DNA from: BRH-c54 sp965284565
GTDB lineage: Bacteria > Bacteroidota > Bacteroidia > Flavobacteriales_E > Vicingaceae
DNA length: 64,000 bases
Reading direction: 5' to 3'
Assembly: GCA_965284565.1 (NCBI GenBank)
Contig: OZ260100.1
Location: 3,038,001 to 3,102,000 of the forward strand
Part shown: piece by piece, positions 61,293-64,000 of the stretch
Layout: every line of letters begins with the position of its first letter
Numbering within the stretch: the stretch's first letter is position 1
Program-made: the position numbers and the translations under genes
The notes under the pieces: generated by a model
Told to the model about the DNA's origin: nothing
What the model saw: only the letters and a program-made list of their open reading frames with translations
The model's database searches: none

Positions 61293-62237
61293 ATGAAAAA
61301 AAACATCCTAGGATTACTTGGCCTTTTTACAGGGATTATAGGAATTATCCTATCAATATTCTTTTATGAAGGTTCTCGAAAAGACAGAGAGCCTACTTTC
61401 ATAGTAGACCCAATAAAATCTGAAATCCTTGATATATCTCGTACAAACCTGGCTCCATTAAAAATTTTAAAAACGAATGGAGAAGAAATTAAAAGTAATG
61501 TAACAATTACAACTTTCTATTTCTGGAATAAAGGAAAGCAGCCTATAGTTCAAACTGATATATTAGAAAAGGTTAAGTTCCATTTCAAAAAAGGAACCAA
61601 AATCATTGATTATAAATTACTTAAAACGTCTAGGGAAATTTGCAAGATAGATTTAGCCAAAATAAATGAAAATGTATTAGAGTTAAATTTTAACATATTG
61701 GAGAAAAATGACGGCTTCACTTGTCAAATCATTTTTGAAGGAGATAAAACATCAGAATTATTGACATCTGGAATCTATGTTGGTGTAAATGAAGTTTCCT
61801 CATTTGCTATGACAAAATATCAATTATTAGGAAATACTTTAATAAATATTGGTTTAGGAATTCTTGCAATTTTCGGTTTCATCCTTGCATTCTTCTTCAT
61901 GGGCGCTACTAGTAGCAAAGGTATGTATGAACCTGATTATGTAATACATAAAAACTCAGAACGATATACAACAGATGCGGAGTTTAAAAAATATGTTGAT
62001 AATCTAGAAAGTGTCGAAAATCAAATATCCGAATTAAGAGATAAAGCATATGGTAAAGAGGAACCTAGTATAGAGGATCAAGAAAACAGAAAAAAAAGGT
62101 TAAAATTCTGGTTGCGAATAGGTGTTTCGGTTGGAATCTTAGTTGTTATTGGACTTATGATTTACGCTTGGTTTATTACAAAAAATGAAATTATTGAAAA
62201 TCCTAGTCAATATATACCTAGTATAATTAAACCATAA
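61293..62237 (+). CDS. Three-TM protein of unknown function, possibly cassette-borne
   Basis: 314 aa from the ATG at 61293 (MKKNILGLLGLFTGIIGIIL); a longer frame starts at 61272 inside the palindrome. Membrane segments lie near the N-terminus (about 4-24), the middle (LINIGLGILAIFGFILAFFF) and the end (IGVSVGILVVIGLMIYAWFI). Between the first two is a beta-rich extracytoplasmic domain (NVTITTFYFWNKGKQPIVQT, FNILEKNDGFTCQIIFEGDK), and between the last two a charged helical stretch. No family recognised. Flanking complementary heptamers suggest it moved as a unit. Confidence 0.65.
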   Translation: MKKNILGLLGLFTGIIGIILSIFFYEGSRKDREPTFIVDPIKSEILDISRTNLAPLKILKTNGEEIKSNVTITTFYFWNKGKQPIVQTDILEKVKFHFKKGTKIIDYKLLKTSREICKIDLAKINENVLELNFNILEKNDGFTCQIIFEGDKTSELLTSGIYVGVNEVSSFAMTKYQLLGNTLINIGLGILAIFGFILAFFFMGATSSKGMYEPDYVIHKNSERYTTDAEFKKYVDNLESVENQISELRDKAYGKEEPSIEDQENRKKRLKFWLRIGVSVGILVVIGLMIYAWFITKNEIIENPSQYIPSIIKP

Positions 62238-62242
62238 ACTAA

Positions 62243-62302
62243 GTACAACACCGTTTATAGTGCATACCCTCCGGGATACGCACCATACACTAAGCGTTAC
62301 CT
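62243..62302. other. attC-like site after the 61293 gene
   Basis: Starts GTACAAC (62243-62249) and ends with GTT in GCGTTACCT (62296-62302), 60 bp. The interior folds imperfectly: CGTTTA...AGTGCATACCC against GGGATACGCAC...TAAGCG, with unpaired bases on one arm and loop TCC. Size, end motifs and extrahelical bases resemble integron attC sites, but no integrase is in the window. Confidence 0.4.
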
Positions 62303-62321
62303 CCAACAAGAGTAATTATAA

Positions 62322-63539
62322 ATGAATAAAGAAGAAGAATTAAAAACAACACATCAGCCTGTACTGGGTAAAAAAAGAATTGTAGCGCTTGACTACTACC
62401 GAGGTTTTGCAATTTTAGGTATTTTCATGGTAAATATTCTTGTAATGAATGTAAGCTTTGCATTCAGAGAAGAATGGGAAGCAGAACAAACTGGTTGGTT
62501 AAATCAAGCTACTTTTTTTATACTTCAAACTGTTTTTTACAGTAAATTCTTCGCCATCTTCTCTCTATTATTTGGAATGGGTATTGCCCTACAAATGCAA
62601 AAGACTTCAAACAAATCAATCTTCTTTTTTCTTAAGCGGTTTGGTACTTTATTCATATTTGGCATAATGCATATACTATTTATCTGGTCTGGAGATATTT
62701 TGCATTTATATGCTCTTTTAGGTATATTGCTTTTATTCTTCTTTAAGCTGCCAGCAAGGTATTTATTGTGGTCAGCAATTTTTATTTTTTTATTCCCCTT
62801 TTTTGGAGATATAATTAATTGGTTTTTAGAATGGTTATCATTTGATAATTATAGCTATATCACTTCATATACCCGAGAAGATTTAATTGAATTAAAACGA
62901 AACGGGTCTTATTGGAGTGGTGTTAAACTACGTATTAAAGAATATAGTTTTGCATTACAAATATTACATGCCTACATTGCTCCAGTAGCACTTTCCTTAA
63001 TGTTGGTAGGTGGTTATATCGTAAAGAAAGGAATTGTTTTTAATCTGCAAGAATTTGCTAAAAAAATAACTAAACCATTACTTATTACCACAGGCATTTT
63101 ACTCATTTATCGATTTATCTTGTTCTATTACATTATTCCAGAACATGAGCCTGAATGGGGTTCATTACTTTCTATAATACTACATACTATTTTTCAATTA
63201 TCAGATGTGGCTATTTCATTTTTACTACTTTGGACATTAACAATATGCTATCATCAAAAATATATGCTTAAAATATTATCTCCACTAAAATATGTGGGAC
63301 GTATGGCATTTACCAATTACATTCTTCAAAGTGTATTTGGATATATTATGATGCGAACATTTGGTTATTATGAAACCTTTTCCGTTTTTGAATGCTTTAT
63401 TTTAGTCCTTTTTTTCTTTGGAATTCAAGTAGTATTAAGCAAAATGTATTTAAAATACTTTAAGTTTGGACCTCTTGAATGGCTTTGGAGAGTTTTAAGT
63501 TATGGAAAATTATTCTCTATTAAAAAAAGTAATAAATGA
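62322..63539 (+). CDS. DUF418 domain-containing membrane protein
   Basis: 405 aa with about eight to ten membrane segments. It begins with the family's RIVALDYYRGFAILGIFMVN, has KFFAIFSLLFGMGIALQMQK and FGIMHILFIWSGDILHLYAL, and ends with the DUF418 region (YVGRMAFTNYILQSVFGYIM, FKFGPLEWLWRVLSYGK). Proposed transporter-like inner-membrane proteins, function unknown. Its stop overlaps the start of the GNAT gene by 3 nt. Confidence 0.88.
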   Translation: MNKEEELKTTHQPVLGKKRIVALDYYRGFAILGIFMVNILVMNVSFAFREEWEAEQTGWLNQATFFILQTVFYSKFFAIFSLLFGMGIALQMQKTSNKSIFFFLKRFGTLFIFGIMHILFIWSGDILHLYALLGILLLFFFKLPARYLLWSAIFIFLFPFFGDIINWFLEWLSFDNYSYITSYTREDLIELKRNGSYWSGVKLRIKEYSFALQILHAYIAPVALSLMLVGGYIVKKGIVFNLQEFAKKITKPLLITTGILLIYRFILFYYIIPEHEPEWGSLLSIILHTIFQLSDVAISFLLLWTLTICYHQKYMLKILSPLKYVGRMAFTNYILQSVFGYIMMRTFGYYETFSVFECFILVLFFFGIQVVLSKMYLKYFKFGPLEWLWRVLSYGKLFSIKKSNK

Positions 63540-64000
63540 TACTAGAAACAGAACGGCTAATCATTAGACCTATTAAACTTGAAGATAAAGACAGCATATT
63601 TGAATATCGTTCGGATAAAGAAATCTATAAATACCTAGGATGGATTCCAGAAACTGTTGATGATGTAGCTGCTTTTATTAGTAAAGTACCCAAACAAATT
63701 AATGAACCCGAAACTTGGTACCAACTTGTTCTTATAGAAAAAGAAACTGAAACCCTAATTGGTGATTTGGGAATTCATTTTTTCGGTAAAGAAAATCAAC
63801 AAGCAGAAATTGGATGTACTTTAAATAAACATTTTCAGCAAAAAGGTTACGCCTCAGAAGCCATTAAAAAAGTAATTGATTATTTATTTCAATCATTAAA
63901 CAAACACAGGATTATCACATCAATAGATCCTGATAATAAAAGCTCTATCCGACTTGTGGAAAGAATGGGTTTTAGAAAAGAAGCTCACTTTATTGAAAGT
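63536..64000 (+). CDS. GNAT N-acetyltransferase, RimJ/RimL-type, cut by window edge
   Basis: 155 codons are open from the ATG at 63536 to the window end with no stop. MILETERLIIRPIKLEDKDS is the usual start of RimJ/RimL proteins; IGDLGIHFFGKENQQAEIGC, FQQKGYASEAIKKVIDYLF with the acetyl-CoA binding Q/G pattern, and DPDNKSSIRLVERMGFRKEA follow. It transfers an acetyl group to an amine; target unknown. The ATG overlaps the DUF418 stop (ATGA). Confidence 0.88.
   Translation, partial: MILETERLIIRPIKLEDKDSIFEYRSDKEIYKYLGWIPETVDDVAAFISKVPKQINEPETWYQLVLIEKETETLIGDLGIHFFGKENQQAEIGCTLNKHFQQKGYASEAIKKVIDYLFQSLNKHRIITSIDPDNKSSIRLVERMGFRKEAHFIES

Noticed and set aside
1..64000. tRNA, rRNA and CRISPR arrays
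   Set aside because: I scanned the intergenic gaps by eye and saw no cloverleaf-like or ribosomal sequence and no regularly spaced repeats; a covariance-model search would be decisive.

Overview
This window looks like chromosome of an AT-rich member of the Bacteroidota, most likely a marine-type Flavobacteriales. The evidence is the gene content: a short primary sigma factor, a T9SS type A sorting domain, PorE-like TPR/PD40/OmpA proteins, a moxR-DUF58-batA-batB-batC-batD operon, a MoaC-MogA fusion, DUF1573 and DUF6913 proteins, and TAnnTTTG promoter elements with almost no Shine-Dalgarno sequences. I cannot name the genus. No rRNA, tRNA, CRISPR array, transposase or integrase gene was seen.

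Layout. 1-3657 (minus strand) is the end of a surface polysaccharide cluster: a cut GT4 glycosyltransferase, an O-antigen ligase/polymerase-like protein and a flippase. 3814-5676 (plus) holds a PTPS/QueD-family enzyme, folE and a Bax-inhibitor-1 protein. 5770-11881 (minus) is housekeeping: ychF, a CNT nucleoside transporter, a bifunctional-nuclease (DUF151) protein, etfA, etfB and prmC. 11964-17376 (plus) has a TPR protein, a PorE-like OmpA protein and dnaK. 17505-22705 is the first accessory-looking stretch: a two-TM coiled-coil protein, an AlbA_2/RecG-like ATP-binding regulator, a GreA/GreB-like protein, a T9SS cargo protein and an orphan one-TM protein. 22762-31388 contains an aminotransferase/ABM/SAM-hydrolase operon, phoH, a STAS protein, ribonuclease Z, HU, topB, an orphan HsdR-N nuclease-like protein and queE. 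31513-41350 has rpoD, moaC-mogA, cdd, a DUF1573 protein, an aminotransferase, a patatin-barrel protein, upp, a polysaccharide-deacetylase-like protein and radC. 41636-47249 has a SET-domain protein, recF-DUF721-EI24-mqnA and a second PD40 protein. 47460-54961 is a seven-gene BatI-type operon. 54983-59022 has an SDR, a DUF6913 protein, a D-hydroxyacid dehydrogenase and SelO. 59019-64000 has a membrane-anchored wHTH regulator with inverted topology, a divergent lipoprotein, a possible cassette-borne membrane protein, a DUF418 protein and a cut GNAT acetyltransferase.

How the genes work together. ETF (electron transfer), MqnA (futalosine-route menaquinone) and the possible 2,4-dienoyl-CoA reductase suggest aerobic respiratory metabolism with fatty acid oxidation. 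FolE, the PTPS-family enzyme and QueE suggest pterin and 7-deazaguanine synthesis. The bat operon, the PorE-like protein and the sorting-domain protein concern the cell envelope and type IX secretion.

The signals I found most worth checking are: (1) a 321-aa or shorter membrane-protein gene bracketed by complementary GTTGTAC/GTACAAC heptamers, each joined to an outward hairpin, resembling an integron-like cassette; (2) a 13-bp perfect palindrome plus a GG-N10-GA element upstream of dnaK; (3) three genes (queD-like, queE, recF) whose TAnnTTTG promoter element ends exactly 4 nt before the ATG, suggesting leaderless transcripts; (4) helically phased TTACAT repeats between the inverted ToxR-like regulator and its divergent lipoprotein gene; (5) a MITE-like nested palindromic element at 41461-41596; and (6) the accessory pair at 17505-20144.
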